In this document: positions 8,327 through 19,312 of the stretch, in pieces | Position numbering within the stretch: position 1 is the first letter of the stretch | Layout of the letters: each line of letters opens with the position of its first letter | Assembly: GCA_046263195.1 (NCBI GenBank) | Contig: JBHELG010000033.1 | Location: forward strand, 45,184 to 109,183 | From: JBHELG01 sp046263195 | GTDB taxonomy: Bacteria; Actinomycetota; Nitriliruptoria; Nitriliruptorales; JAHWKO01 | Direction of reading: 5' to 3' | Length of the DNA stretch: 64,000 nt | Notes under the pieces: model-generated | Told to the model about the DNA's origin: nothing | What the model saw: the letters and a program-made list of their open reading frames with translations, nothing else | The model's database searches: none | Position numbers and translations under genes: made by a program

Positions 8327-9439
8327 GTGGAGCGCACCGCCTACGCCTACGACCCTCGCTTCCTCCTTCACGATACGGGCATGGACGAGGTCCGCCTCCC
8401 TTCGGGCCACGTCCTCGACCCAGACCCTCACCCCTCGAGCATGCGCATCATCCGCCGAACCGCCCAGCTCGTCGCGCATTCGGGCCTGCTCAGCGACCTC
8501 ATCGAGCTGCCGGCCCGTCCCGCCTCGGAGGAACAGCTCGTGTTGTGCCACAGCCCGGGATACGTCGCCGAGGTGCGGCGCATAACGGAGGGAGGCGGGG
8601 GCCTGCTGCCCGGACGCATCCCGGTCACCCGCGGCTCCTGGGATGCGGCCCTGCTCGCGGCTGGCACCGCCGTCGCCCTCACGAACGCGGTGCTCGACGG
8701 CATCGTCCAGCATGCGTTCGGGCTGGTACGACCACCAGGCCACCACGCCACCGCGACGAGCCCCATGGGCTACTGCATCTTCAACAACGTGGCGATCGCA
8801 GCTCGTCATGCCCGCCAGGAACGACACGTCCGCCGCGTCGCCATCATCGACTGGGACGTGCATCACGGCAACGGGACGCAGGAAACCTTCTGGAACGAAC
8901 CCGACGTGCTGTTCTTGTCCCTGCACCAGGAGAACTGGTTCCCGGTCGGTTCGGGCTCGGCGGAGGAGGTAGGGGGGCCCGGCGCCGAGGGCACCACGGT
9001 GAACGTTCCACTTCCAGCGGGCACCGGCGACCGCTGTTACGCACGGGCACTCGACGAAATCGTCGCGCCGATCGTGCGCCAGTTCCGCCCGGAGCTCATT
9101 CTCGTCTCGGCAGGACAAGACGCGAGCATCGTCGACCCGCTCGGACGCATGGTTGTCACGAGCCAGGGCTTCCGAGAGATGGCGTGCCGGGTCCGTGAGC
9201 TGGCGATCGAGGTGTGTGGCGGGCGGCTCGTGGTTCTGCAGGAGGGCGGCTACTCGCCCGGCTACACCCCGTTTTGCACGCTCGCGGTTCTCGAAGGCAT
9301 CGCCGACGTTCGCACCGAGGTGGTCGACCCTGTGGTCGGCGGACGGACGCTCAAGAAGGTCACAGTCGAGCTGCGACGCGAGCAGGAGGAGGCGGTGGAG
9401 CACGCGAAGGGGGTGCAGTCGCCTTACTGGGACCTGTGA
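8327..9439 (+). CDS. histone deacetylase-family amidohydrolase
   Basis: A class II-type deacetylase fold, 370 residues. In bacteria these zinc enzymes act on acetylated polyamines, proteins or small amides. Motifs are HSPGYVAEV, the catalytic His pair in RPPGHHATA (His139-His140), the zinc-binding DWDVHHGNGTQ (Asp175 onward), and the third metal segment SAGQDASIVDPLGRM. The C-terminal LQEGGYSPGYTP supplies the active-site Gly-Gly-Tyr. Gln replaces the usual aromatic residue in SAG(F/Y)DA. It starts with GTG two bases after the DUF2520 stop, and its stop overlaps the panC GTG by four bases. Its place inside a vitamin operon is notable. Substrate unknown. Confidence 0.9.
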   Translation: MERTAYAYDPRFLLHDTGMDEVRLPSGHVLDPDPHPSSMRIIRRTAQLVAHSGLLSDLIELPARPASEEQLVLCHSPGYVAEVRRITEGGGGLLPGRIPVTRGSWDAALLAAGTAVALTNAVLDGIVQHAFGLVRPPGHHATATSPMGYCIFNNVAIAARHARQERHVRRVAIIDWDVHHGNGTQETFWNEPDVLFLSLHQENWFPVGSGSAEEVGGPGAEGTTVNVPLPAGTGDRCYARALDEIVAPIVRQFRPELILVSAGQDASIVDPLGRMVVTSQGFREMACRVRELAIEVCGGRLVVLQEGGYSPGYTPFCTLAVLEGIADVRTEVVDPVVGGRTLKKVTVELRREQEEAVEHAKGVQSPYWDL

Positions 9440-10494
9440 AAAGGGTCCACACCGTGGCGCAGCTGCGGGCGACGGTTGCAGGTGTCCGGTCGCAGGGCGG
9501 GAGCGTCGCCCTCGTCCCGACCATGGGTGCGCTTCATGCCGGCCATCTCGCTCTCGTGCGAAGTGCCCGCGAATACGTCGGCGAAAGTGTGCAACGACCC
9601 GCCGTGGTCCCCAGTGGCACGACCGGGACCGGGTACGTGGTGGTGTCGATCTTCGTGAACCCCCTGCAATTCGCGCCGCACGAGGACTACGAGCTCTATC
9701 CACGGGACCTCCTGACGGACGAGGCGAGGCTGGAGAGTCTCGCGGAATCCGCGCCTGATCTCGTCTACGCCCCGAGTCTGTCCGAGATGTACCCTCGTGC
9801 GCCCCTCACCACCGTATCGGTCGCCCAGCTCGGGCAGCGGATGGAAGGTGCTGCCCGGCCAGGTCACTTCGAGGGCGTATGCCTCGTCGTGAGCAAGTTG
9901 CTCCACCAGGTCGAACCTGATCTGGTCTTGTTCGGGCGCAAGGACTACCAACAGCTCCAGGTCGTACGCCGCATGACCGGCGACCTGGACCTGCGAGCGA
10001 AGGTGATCGGGGTCCATACCGTCCGCGAGCCGGACGGGCTCGCCATGAGCAGCCGAAACGCTTTTCTCTCCGGAGCTGATCGTCAGGCGGCCCGCTGCCT
10101 GTCGCAGGCCCTCGCCGCAGCAGTGAGGTCGGCCCACGAGACACGTGCCACGAAACAGGCGCCTGACCCCGAGGTGCTGCGTGCTACGACGCTCGCTACC
10201 ATCCGCGACGAGCCACGTGCGCGTGTCGACTATGTCGAGGTCGCCGACCCCGACACGTTGGCACCCCCCGACGAGGAACGCGGGGAGGTTTCCAGCGAAG
10301 CCGGCCACGCGCGGGGCCCGACCGCGCCCACGCCGGAGCTTCGCGGAGAGCCGCACCGAGGACAGGAGCTTGTGACAACCGACCACCAGCTTCTCGTTGC
10401 CGTCGCCGTCCACATCGGCCAGACCAGGCTGATCGACAACGTGGTGGTCGGAGACCTCGAAGACGAGCGGCGCCTTCTCGAGGCGACAAGCTGA
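9436..10494 (+). CDS. panC: pantoate-beta-alanine ligase with insertions
   Basis: Forms pantothenate from pantoate, beta-alanine and ATP. From the GTG at 9436 (overlapping the preceding stop) it is 352 residues, against about 280 for typical PanC. It has the HIGH-type motif PTMGALHAGHLALV, SIFVNPLQFAPHEDY, YPRDLLTDEARL, GHFEGVCLVVSKLL, the KDYQQLQVVRRM lysine motif, and PDGLAMSSRNAFLS. About 22 extra residues interrupt the region between HLALVRSAREY and VVVSIFVNP. A second insert of about 40 residues precedes the C-terminal VHIGQTRLIDN. The catalytic core is intact. panD lies 73 bases downstream and supplies beta-alanine. Confidence 0.93.
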   Translation: MKRVHTVAQLRATVAGVRSQGGSVALVPTMGALHAGHLALVRSAREYVGESVQRPAVVPSGTTGTGYVVVSIFVNPLQFAPHEDYELYPRDLLTDEARLESLAESAPDLVYAPSLSEMYPRAPLTTVSVAQLGQRMEGAARPGHFEGVCLVVSKLLHQVEPDLVLFGRKDYQQLQVVRRMTGDLDLRAKVIGVHTVREPDGLAMSSRNAFLSGADRQAARCLSQALAAAVRSAHETRATKQAPDPEVLRATTLATIRDEPRARVDYVEVADPDTLAPPDEERGEVSSEAGHARGPTAPTPELRGEPHRGQELVTTDHQLLVAVAVHIGQTRLIDNVVVGDLEDERRLLEATS

Positions 10495-10567
10495 CGCGCG
10501 GGGAGCTGCCCCGCCGGTTGGAACCGTCCCTCCGGGATGCCCGGAGCCGGAACGACACGGAGAAGCC

Positions 10568-11026
10568 ATGCGCCGCACCATGATGAAGTCGAAGATCCAT
10601 CGTGCAACGGCGACGGAAGCGAACCTTCACTACATGGGCTCGGTTACCCTCGACGCTGCACTCATGGAACAGGCCGATCTCTTGGCCTATGAGAAGGTTC
10701 AGGTCGTCAATCTCTCGAACGGAGCGCGGTTCGAGACCTACGCCATCGAAGGGAAGCGCGGCTCGGGCACGCTGACCCTGAACGGCGCCGCCGCTCGCCT
10801 GGTCCACCCCGGGGACGAGCTCATCCTCATCAGCTACGCGGAGTTCGAGGACGAGGAGGCGCGGCGGCACAACCCGACGGTTGTGTTCGTCGACGAATAC
10901 AACCGTGTGACCCGAATCGGCAGCGAGGCCTCTGGGAGTGTAAAGGCCTGGGATTGGTCCCCCCAAGACCGCGACATGCTCGCCCACCCCGACGGTATGA
11001 GAGCCCAAGAGCCCGACTTGGGGTAG
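10568..11026 (+). CDS. panD: aspartate 1-decarboxylase precursor
   Basis: Pyruvoyl-dependent enzyme that makes beta-alanine from aspartate. The proenzyme (152 residues) has the self-cleavage site Gly24-Ser25 in LHYMGSVTLD. Cleavage would give a short beta chain and an alpha chain with a pyruvoyl N terminus from Ser25. LAYEKVQVVNLSNGARFETY, GTLTLNGAAARLVHPGDELI and PTVVFVDEYNRV are family segments. The ATG at 10568 matches the canonical numbering exactly, and GGAG precedes it. The tail after residue 118 is longer than usual. It follows panC, giving the last two steps of pantothenate synthesis. Confidence 0.95.
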   Translation: MRRTMMKSKIHRATATEANLHYMGSVTLDAALMEQADLLAYEKVQVVNLSNGARFETYAIEGKRGSGTLTLNGAAARLVHPGDELILISYAEFEDEEARRHNPTVVFVDEYNRVTRIGSEASGSVKAWDWSPQDRDMLAHPDGMRAQEPDLG

Positions 11027-11030
11027 AGGT

Positions 11031-11126
11031 CGTAGTAACAGCCTTGGGAGCTGGAAGTCGTAGCAACGATCTCGACCTCGCAAGGTGGAGACTGGGAGCT
11101 GGAGGACGTGGTAACGGTCTTGGGCC
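11031..11126 (+). repeat. imperfect direct repeats between panD and nadC
   Basis: CGTAGTAAC (11031), CGTAGCAAC (11059) and CGTGGTAAC (11107) recur. TGGGAGCTGGA appears twice, 48 bases apart (about 11045 and 11093). The stretch is degenerate, without a credible reading frame. It could be eroded duplication or a leader element before nadC; function unknown. Confidence 0.35.
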
Positions 11127-11216
11127 TGTATGGCGGGAGGGCCTGAATAGGTGCGGTGGCGTAGGGAACGACACGATCAGGCCGGGCCCGACGTTCCCGA
11201 GGAGACGGCTAACAGC

Positions 11217-12395
11217 GTGATCCCACCGCGGTCGGCCCCACCGCACGTGCCAATCCGCCTCGCCCCGGAACTTCTCGCCCGAGACTGTCGCCGGGCGGTC
11301 GCACGGGCGCTCGCCGAGGATCTCGGTTCGGACGGTGACATCACCTCACATGCGTGCGTACCCGCCGGGATGCAGGGGGCCGCGAACGTCATCGCGCGAG
11401 GTCGGGGCGTCATTGCGGGGCTCACCGCAGTCAACGAGACGTTCGCTCAGGTGGACGACCGCGTCGTGGTGGTCACCGAGGTTTCTGACGGGGATGAAGT
11501 AGAGGCGGGGGCGGTTGTCGCCCGGGTACAAGGGCCCCTCCGCTCGATCCTCACTGCTGAGCGGACCGTGCTGAACCTCCTCGGTCATCTCTCCGGCATA
11601 GCCACGGTCACCCGAGCCTTCGTTGACCTCGTGCGCGACACCGGCTGTATCGTGCGGGACACCCGCAAGACTCTGCCCGGACTACGCCTGCTCGAGAAGG
11701 CCGCGGTCATCGCCGGCGGAGGAATGAGCCACAGGATCGGCCTCCACGACGCCGTGCTGGTCAAGGACAGCCACATCGTCGCCACCGGGGGAGTCGGGGC
11801 TGCAACACGAAGCGCCCTTGCCCGGGCTGGCGACCGCCCTGTGCAGGTGGAGGTCACGACACCACAGGAGGTTGACGAGGCGATCGCGGCTGGGGCGAGA
11901 GACCTGCTCATCGACAACGTCAGCCCGGAGGAGTTTGGGCAGGTGGTCGCCGTCGTGGCAGGCCGGGCCGGCATCGAAGCCTCGGGCGGCATCACCCTCG
12001 CCAATGTCCGGTCCTACGCCGAAGCAGGCGCCGACCGGGTCGCGGTCGGAGCACTGACACATTCCGCACCGTGGCTCGATGTCGCTCTCGAGCTGGACGG
12101 GACCTCGCTGCGATCTGCCTTCTCCGGGCTTGCTACCCAGGAGACCGGGACAGAGTTCAACGCTGACGAGGAGGAGATCGAGACGATCCTTGTCCCCGAC
12201 CTCCAACCGCGCGAGCACGACCTGGCTCCTGTGGCCCCTGAACCGGATCCGGCGGGTCCGGTCACCCTGGTGGAGGACATACGTGAGGTACCTCTATCCG
12301 ATTTGGAGGATCTGGACGAGGAGGACGTCTACGACGAGGAGGAGCCCGAACGCACAGGCGAGGAGGCCGATGGTCCCAACCAGACGGCGGGCTGA
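11217..12395 (+). CDS. nadC: nicotinate-nucleotide pyrophosphorylase (quinolinate phosphoribosyltransferase)
   Basis: De novo NAD synthesis: quinolinate plus PRPP gives nicotinate mononucleotide and CO2. The core shows ALAEDLGSDGDITSHA, ERTVLNLLGHLSGIAT, the active-site block RDTRKTLPGLRLLEKAAV, GGMSHRIGLHDAVLVKDSH, and EASGGITLANVRSYAEAGAD. The GTG at 11217 has GAGGAG about 12 bases upstream; the frame is also open from a GTG at 11151, with less likely sequence. After the barrel (about residue 300) comes a tail of about 90 residues rich in Glu and Asp, absent from the usual enzyme. nadA and nadB, its common partners, are not next to it. coaX starts two bases after the stop. Confidence 0.93.
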   Translation: MIPPRSAPPHVPIRLAPELLARDCRRAVARALAEDLGSDGDITSHACVPAGMQGAANVIARGRGVIAGLTAVNETFAQVDDRVVVVTEVSDGDEVEAGAVVARVQGPLRSILTAERTVLNLLGHLSGIATVTRAFVDLVRDTGCIVRDTRKTLPGLRLLEKAAVIAGGGMSHRIGLHDAVLVKDSHIVATGGVGAATRSALARAGDRPVQVEVTTPQEVDEAIAAGARDLLIDNVSPEEFGQVVAVVAGRAGIEASGGITLANVRSYAEAGADRVAVGALTHSAPWLDVALELDGTSLRSAFSGLATQETGTEFNADEEEIETILVPDLQPREHDLAPVAPEPDPAGPVTLVEDIREVPLSDLEDLDEEDVYDEEEPERTGEEADGPNQTAG

Positions 12396-12397
12396 GC

Positions 12398-13171
12398 GTG
12401 CTTCTTGCACTTGATGTCGGCAACTCCGAGACAGTGCTCGGAGTGTTCGACGACTCCGAACTCGTCGAACACTGGCGGGTCTCTACCCAGGCCAGCAGAA
12501 CGCAGGATGAGCTCGCCCTGCTGTTCGCTGGTCTGCTCGGCTTTCGTGGCCTGTCATTCCCGCAGCACATACGGGGCGTCGTGATAGCGAGCGTGGTTCC
12601 GAGCCTGACCGAAACGCTGCGTGACATGGTCCGCCGCTACTGCAGGTTCGAGCCGGTCATCGTGGAGCCAGGTACCCGTACCGGCATCGCAATCCGCATG
12701 GACAACCCGAGGGAGGTCGGAGCCGACAGGATCGTCAACGCGGTGGCCGCCCATGCCTTCTATGGAGGTCCCGCCATCGTCGTCGACTTTGGAACCGCGA
12801 CCTCGTTCGATGCGGTCGGTCGCGACGGGGAGTTCCTCGGTGGTGCCATCGCGCCCGGCATACAGAGCTCGACCGATGCGCTCGTGTCACGAGCCGCCCG
12901 GCTGCCGAAGGTCGAGATCGTGGCTCCCAAGGCAGTGATCGGCACCTCCACGGTGACCGCCCTGCAATCGGGCATCGTGTTCGGCTTCGCCGGACAGGTT
13001 GATTCGATCGTCAAGCGCATGTCCGAGTCACTCGGCCGGGGGGTCACGACCGTGGCGACGGGAGGTCTTGCTTTCGCCGTCTTGCAGGCCTGCACGACGA
13101 TCGACCACCACGACCCCTGGCTGACCCTGAAGGGACTGCGCATCATCTGGGAGCGAAACACCCGTGATTGA
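12398..13171 (+). CDS. coaX: type III pantothenate kinase
   Basis: Phosphorylates pantothenate, the first and committed step to coenzyme A, using the potassium-dependent CoaX fold rather than CoaA. The 257-residue product begins MLLALDVGNSETVLGVFD, the ASKHA-superfamily phosphate loop. It continues with PREVGADRIVNAVAAHAFYG, IVVDFGTATSFDAV, FLGGAIAPGIQSSTDAL and GLAFAV. It starts with GTG two bases after nadC and overlaps the lysS frame by eight bases. Placement after panC/panD completes a pantothenate-to-CoA entry segment. Confidence 0.95.
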   Translation: MLLALDVGNSETVLGVFDDSELVEHWRVSTQASRTQDELALLFAGLLGFRGLSFPQHIRGVVIASVVPSLTETLRDMVRRYCRFEPVIVEPGTRTGIAIRMDNPREVGADRIVNAVAAHAFYGGPAIVVDFGTATSFDAVGRDGEFLGGAIAPGIQSSTDALVSRAARLPKVEIVAPKAVIGTSTVTALQSGIVFGFAGQVDSIVKRMSESLGRGVTTVATGGLAFAVLQACTTIDHHDPWLTLKGLRIIWERNTRD

Positions 13172-14795
13172 TCGCACTCCGTCACACGGTACTCCTTCCC
13201 CTCAGCGCGGTCCCGGTCAAGCCAGTACCGCTCCTTCGCTCTCTCCCCCTACGACGGTGGAGCGCGCTTCGGAGGATCACCGCCCACCTGAGGAGCAGCT
13301 CTCCGACACGGAGGAGGTGTCACGCTTCGCCGAGCTCACCGCCGCGCGTCGCGCGAAGGTCGTACGCATGCGGGAGCGAGGCATCGACCCCTACCCTGCG
13401 CGCTTTGCAACCACCCACAGCCTGGCCGAGGTTCGCGGCCGCTGGGGGTACCTGGCGCCAGGCAGCGAGTCCGGTGAGGACGTCACCGTGGCCGGCCGGC
13501 TCGTGGCGAAGCGCGGCCACGGCAAGCTCCACTTCGCTGTGCTCAGGGAGGCAGGTGTCGACCTTCAGCTGTTCTGCGACTTGACGATGCTCGGCAGCAA
13601 CGGAATCGCGTTCCTCGAGGAACTCGATCTCGGCGACTGGGTGGGCGCCGAAGGTGAAGTCATGACCACCAGGCGGGGCGAGCTTTCCGTTCGAGCCTCC
13701 CACATCGTGCTCCTCGGGAAGGCGGTGCGGCCGCTCCCCGAGAAATACCATGGTCTACGCGACGTCGAGCAGCGCTATCGGCAGCGCGAGCTCGACCTCA
13801 TCACGAACCCCGACAGTCGGCATGCCTTCCTCATCCGCTCGAAGGTCATCTCGGCGCTACGCCGCGGGCTCGAGGCCAAAGGCTTCGTCGAGGTCGAGAC
13901 CCCGATGCTCCACCCGACTCCAGGCGGGGCCGCCGCCCGACCGTTCGTAACCCACCACAACACGCTCGACCTCGACCTCTATCTGCGCATCGCACCAGAG
14001 CTCTACCTCAAGCGTCTCATCGTTGCAGGCTTCCCCCGCGTCTATGAGCTGAACCGGAGCTTCCGCAACGAAGGCATAAGCCCGCGCCACAATCCCGAGT
14101 TCACCATGCTCGAGGCCTACCAGGCCTACGCGGACTACCACGACATGATGGAGTTGACCGAGGAAATCGTACGGGCGACCACGCATGAGGCGGTGGGGAC
14201 GCTCGAGCTGAGTCATAACGGACGCCCTGTTTCCCTTGCAGGTCCCTGGCCTCGGCGCGATCTACTCGACCTCGTACAAGAGGGCACCGGCCGCGACGAC
14301 GTCAACTACGACACACCGGTCAGGGAGCTTCGCGAGCTCTGCAGCGCTCACGGTGTCGCCTTCGAGCCGGCCTGGGGCTCCGGCAAGCTCGTCTCCGAGC
14401 TCTACGACAAGGTGGTCGAGCCGCAGCTGTGGGATCCCGTCTTCGTCATCGACCATCCAGTCGAAACCTCCCCACTTGCCCGCCGCCACCGCTCCAAATC
14501 TCACGCGGTAGAGCGCTTCGAACTCGTCGCCGCCGGCCGCGAGCTCGCGAACGCGTTCAGTGAGCTGACAGATCCCGACGACCAGCGCTCGCGCTTCGAG
14601 GCTCAAGCAGCAGCCAGGGCAGCCGGTGACGAGGAAGCCATGGCGATCGACGAAACCTACCTCGCAGCGCTCGAGGTCGGCCTGCCACCCACGGGCGGCC
14701 TGGGACTCGGGGTGGACCGGTTCGTCATGTTGCTCGCCGATGCCGCCAGCATCCGCGACGTCATCCTCTTTCCGACCCTGCGCCCGAGCAGGTAG
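13164..14795 (+). CDS. lysS: lysyl-tRNA synthetase, class II
   Basis: Charges tRNA-Lys. The 543-residue protein has the OB-fold anticodon-binding domain (about 80-190, including GRLVAKRGHGKLHF) and the class II catalytic domain. Motif 1 is around KGFVEVETPMLHPTPGGAAARPF, motif 2 is RVYELNRSFRNEGISPRHNPEFTMLE, and motif 3 is GLGLGVDRFVMLLA. The first 60 residues (Pro/Ser/Thr-rich) are not part of the conserved fold, so a later start, for example near the VSRFAELTAARR segment, is possible. It overlaps coaX by eight bases. The conserved core is complete. Confidence 0.95.
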   Translation: MIDRTPSHGTPSPQRGPGQASTAPSLSPPTTVERASEDHRPPEEQLSDTEEVSRFAELTAARRAKVVRMRERGIDPYPARFATTHSLAEVRGRWGYLAPGSESGEDVTVAGRLVAKRGHGKLHFAVLREAGVDLQLFCDLTMLGSNGIAFLEELDLGDWVGAEGEVMTTRRGELSVRASHIVLLGKAVRPLPEKYHGLRDVEQRYRQRELDLITNPDSRHAFLIRSKVISALRRGLEAKGFVEVETPMLHPTPGGAAARPFVTHHNTLDLDLYLRIAPELYLKRLIVAGFPRVYELNRSFRNEGISPRHNPEFTMLEAYQAYADYHDMMELTEEIVRATTHEAVGTLELSHNGRPVSLAGPWPRRDLLDLVQEGTGRDDVNYDTPVRELRELCSAHGVAFEPAWGSGKLVSELYDKVVEPQLWDPVFVIDHPVETSPLARRHRSKSHAVERFELVAAGRELANAFSELTDPDDQRSRFEAQAAARAAGDEEAMAIDETYLAALEVGLPPTGGLGLGVDRFVMLLADAASIRDVILFPTLRPSR

Positions 14796-15574
14796 CACCC
14801 CTTCCGCTTGTGACCCCAGTTGCTGCATTATCCTCTAGTAATGAAGTGAGTGAATCTTTCGCTTCCAAACGGGAGCGAAAGACGGCACCTGCGCTCTGGA
14901 CGAGGGCCTCCCGGCCAGGTGGGACCTTCTCACGAGTACTCCTACCCTCAAAGGAGAGGAGACGTCTCAACGAGGAGCACACGGCCTCCGACCTGGTTTC
15001 TCAGGCCGGTACTGGAGCCGGTTCGACAGGGCGAGCGAGTGGCCAGAACCGGGGTGCCCGCGGCGGAGCTGGTCGCCCCGTCCGATGCGCGGTGGGTACA
15101 ACGAAGGGCATTCCTCCTGTCAACCGGGCACGTCGTTGTGCCGAGAAGACACAGGGAGAGCACGAGGTGGAAGGGCCTGTCTGAGCGGGGAATGGGAGGC
15201 GCACTCTTGGAGTTCACCGGGGTCTCGTGCCAGCCAGTACTCGCTCGCGGGGAGTTCAGCGGCCGACGACGCCGGAAGGCGGGAGCGACAGCTCGAGTGA
15301 GGTGGTGCGGATCGCGCCACGGGATACCCTCGGAGAGGAACATCCCGGCAGCCCGTCGCGTTGCAAAGGATGCCGGCGGGGCGACGGCAGCGCTCGCCGG
15401 CTTGTTGTGGAGACGTGGTGACGGCGCCTCGCCGTCGGTTCTGGGAGGCCACCGCGGTCGTGGCAACGACGGCGGAAGCCGGTCCGTAGAGGTTAGAATC
15501 CGTTTGGGGAATCCCGTCCTGCAAGGTCCAGCTTTCGGGACGGCATCACCCCAACGAGGTGGGAGTTCACACTG
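14796..15574. other. 779-base stretch without a recognised gene, before clpC
   Basis: Frames here are open in places, but the predicted proteins are Arg/Gly-rich and match no family. I therefore read it as non-coding leader or spacer. It starts with a locally AT-rich patch (about 14820-14860) and a hairpin at 14856-14881. A possible -10 element TAGAAT is at 15494-15499, upstream of clpC, without a clear -35. I looked for tmRNA, RNase P RNA and tRNA signatures and did not find convincing ones. Confidence 0.5.
14856..14881 (+). other. 11-bp stem hairpin downstream of lysS
   Basis: CTTTCGCTTCC, loop AAAC, GGGAGCGAAAG form an 11-bp stem with one G-U pair. It lies about 60 bases after the lysS stop. 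There is no T run after it, so it is a weak terminator candidate or a structured RNA or operator. Confidence 0.4.
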
Positions 15575-18091
<2,517 letters not shown>

Positions 18092-18111
18092 TCCCCGCTC
18101 GTAACGTGCTC

Positions 18112-18143
18112 CTCAAACCCCCGCGCTTCGGCGGGGGTTTGAG
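18112..18143. terminator. bidirectional hairpin terminator
   Basis: CTCAAACCCCCGC and GCGGGGGTTTGAG form a perfect 13-bp stem around a six-base loop, 20 bases after the clpC stop and just past the ridA stop on the other strand. The A-rich and T-rich ends of the stem would give a usable terminator in both directions. It separates the convergent clpC and ridA transcripts. Confidence 0.85.
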
Positions 18144-18166
18144 CATAGGGGGGCCGCGGGTAGGAC

Positions 18167-18646
18167 TCAGCGCCCTCCAAGTAGCTCCAGCACCGCCTCG
18201 ACCTCGACGGGGCTGTCGAGGGGGAGGCAGGACACGCCCACTGCGGAGCGGGCATGGACCCCGGCGTCACCGAGTACCGCGCCGAGCAGCTGGCTGGCCC
18301 CGTTCGCCACGAGGTGCTGTTCGGTGAAACCAGGCTCGCTCGCCACGAACACCGTGACCTTGGCGACCCGGATCCGGGACAGGGATCCGGCCGCGGCTTT
18401 CGCGACTGCGAGGAGATTGATGGCCGCGGCGCGGGCCTCTTCGACGCCCTCCTGCGTTGTGAGCTCAGCCCCCAGCTTGCCGGCACGCCGAAGACGACCA
18501 TCTACAAGCGGGATCTGGCCCGCAGTGAAGACGAGCCCCCCCGTGGTCGTCCAGTGCACGTAGTCGGCTGCCGGTCTCGGCAGGCCCGGGAGCGTCACCC
18601 CGAGCTCGGCGAGGCGAGTCTCGGGATCGGGGGGCGGAGCCGTCAC
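18167..18646 (-). CDS. RidA/YjgF/YER057c-family protein
   Basis: RidA proteins hydrolyse reactive enamine/imine intermediates. This one is of the YjgH-like or general RidA type, about 159 residues from the GTG at 18646. Visible segments are GGLVFTAGQIPLVDG, QTTQEGVEEARAAAINLLAVA-like helix, RVAKVTVFVASEPGF and an RSAVGVSCLPLDSPVEVEAVL C terminus where classical RidA has the catalytic Arg. A longer frame to 18826 adds unconvincing sequence. Its start overlaps the stop of the 47-residue gene by four bases (GTGA), so the two are coupled. In many actinobacteria the same pair lies next to ArsA/WhiB/PonA genes. Confidence 0.88.
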   Translation of the reverse strand: MTAPPPDPETRLAELGVTLPGLPRPAADYVHWTTTGGLVFTAGQIPLVDGRLRRAGKLGAELTTQEGVEEARAAAINLLAVAKAAAGSLSRIRVAKVTVFVASEPGFTEQHLVANGASQLLGAVLGDAGVHARSAVGVSCLPLDSPVEVEAVLELLGGR

Positions 18647-18786
18647 GTAGCGGTCTTCGGCCGTTTGAAGTAGGCGACGTTGTCCACGACCGCGACTAGC
18701 TCCCAACCGTCCTCGCCCCACTGATTGAGGATCGCCTGGAGGGCATGACTGACGAGCGGCGCGGTCGCGTACTCCCAAACGGTCAC
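18643..18786 (-). CDS. small DUF4177-like protein (47 residues)
   Basis: A short protein starting VTVWEYATAPLVSHALQ and including NQWGEDGWELVAVV and AYFKRP. The WEY...NQWGEDGWELV pattern is that of the DUF4177 family. Function is unknown; the genes are conserved in the actinobacterial WhiB/ArsA/RidA neighbourhood. GTG at 18786 is the natural start. The longer frame to 18861 has Arg/Cys-rich sequence that looks spurious. It overlaps ridA by four bases. Confidence 0.8.
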   Translation of the reverse strand: MTVWEYATAPLVSHALQAILNQWGEDGWELVAVVDNVAYFKRPKTAT

Positions 18787-18918
18787 TGTTCGCTCCCTCC
18801 CGCAGGTCGCGCCTCTGGCAGGGCAAGCAGGCCCAAGACCGTCACTACGACCTCTCCCCAAGTCAGTCTCTGCTGCATCCGTGACGCTTACCGGGCGGCG
18901 GCCTCGGTTGCCAGTCCT

Positions 18919-19188
18919 TCACACCGCCCGCGACGCTATCCGCGTGAGCAGGGTCCGTCGCTCCGTCTCACCGAGCCCTCCCCAGACCCCGTAGACCTCG
19001 CCGCGCGCCAACGACAGCTCGCGGCAAGGCTCTATGACGGGGCAAGTGGCACAAATCGACTTTGCAACCGCTTCCCGGGCCTCGCGGTCGCGCTTCGGCT
19101 CGAACCGGTTAGGGCCGAAGAAAAGGGACGTGTCCGTGCCCTTGCAGGCAGCCATGTCCTCCCAGTTGGCGCAATACACCTCGGCCAC
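18919..19188 (-). CDS. WhiB-family [4Fe-4S] transcriptional regulator
   Basis: Redox or NO-sensing Fe-S regulator found only in actinobacteria and their phages. From the GTG at 19188 (preceded on its strand by GGGGGAG) it is 89 residues. The four cluster ligands are Cys15, Cys46, Cys49 and Cys55 (CATCPVIEPC), followed by the GVWGG turn (VYGVWGGLGETERR) and a basic C-terminal helix that contacts DNA or sigma factor. Sequence before the GTG is AT-richer and probably holds its promoter (about 19270-19320). It sits between the NfeD gene and the ridA pair on the same strand. Confidence 0.93.
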   Translation of the reverse strand: MAEVYCANWEDMAACKGTDTSLFFGPNRFEPKRDREAREAVAKSICATCPVIEPCRELSLARGEVYGVWGGLGETERRTLLTRIASRAV

Positions 19189-19312
19189 GTTCTCCCCCTC
19201 GCGCAACCGCCAGGATCTGCAGCCGTCGAGCGCACGAGGAACGGTACGGGGCGACGTGTGCGGAAGTCCAGACCCAATTTCTAACTTAGAGCATCCAGAG
19301 AATAACGCTTGG

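Noticed and set aside
15015..15030. GGTTCGACAGGG resembling tmRNA 5' region
   Set aside because: No matching 3' T-arm/CCA end or tag reading frame was found downstream, and the ends do not pair.
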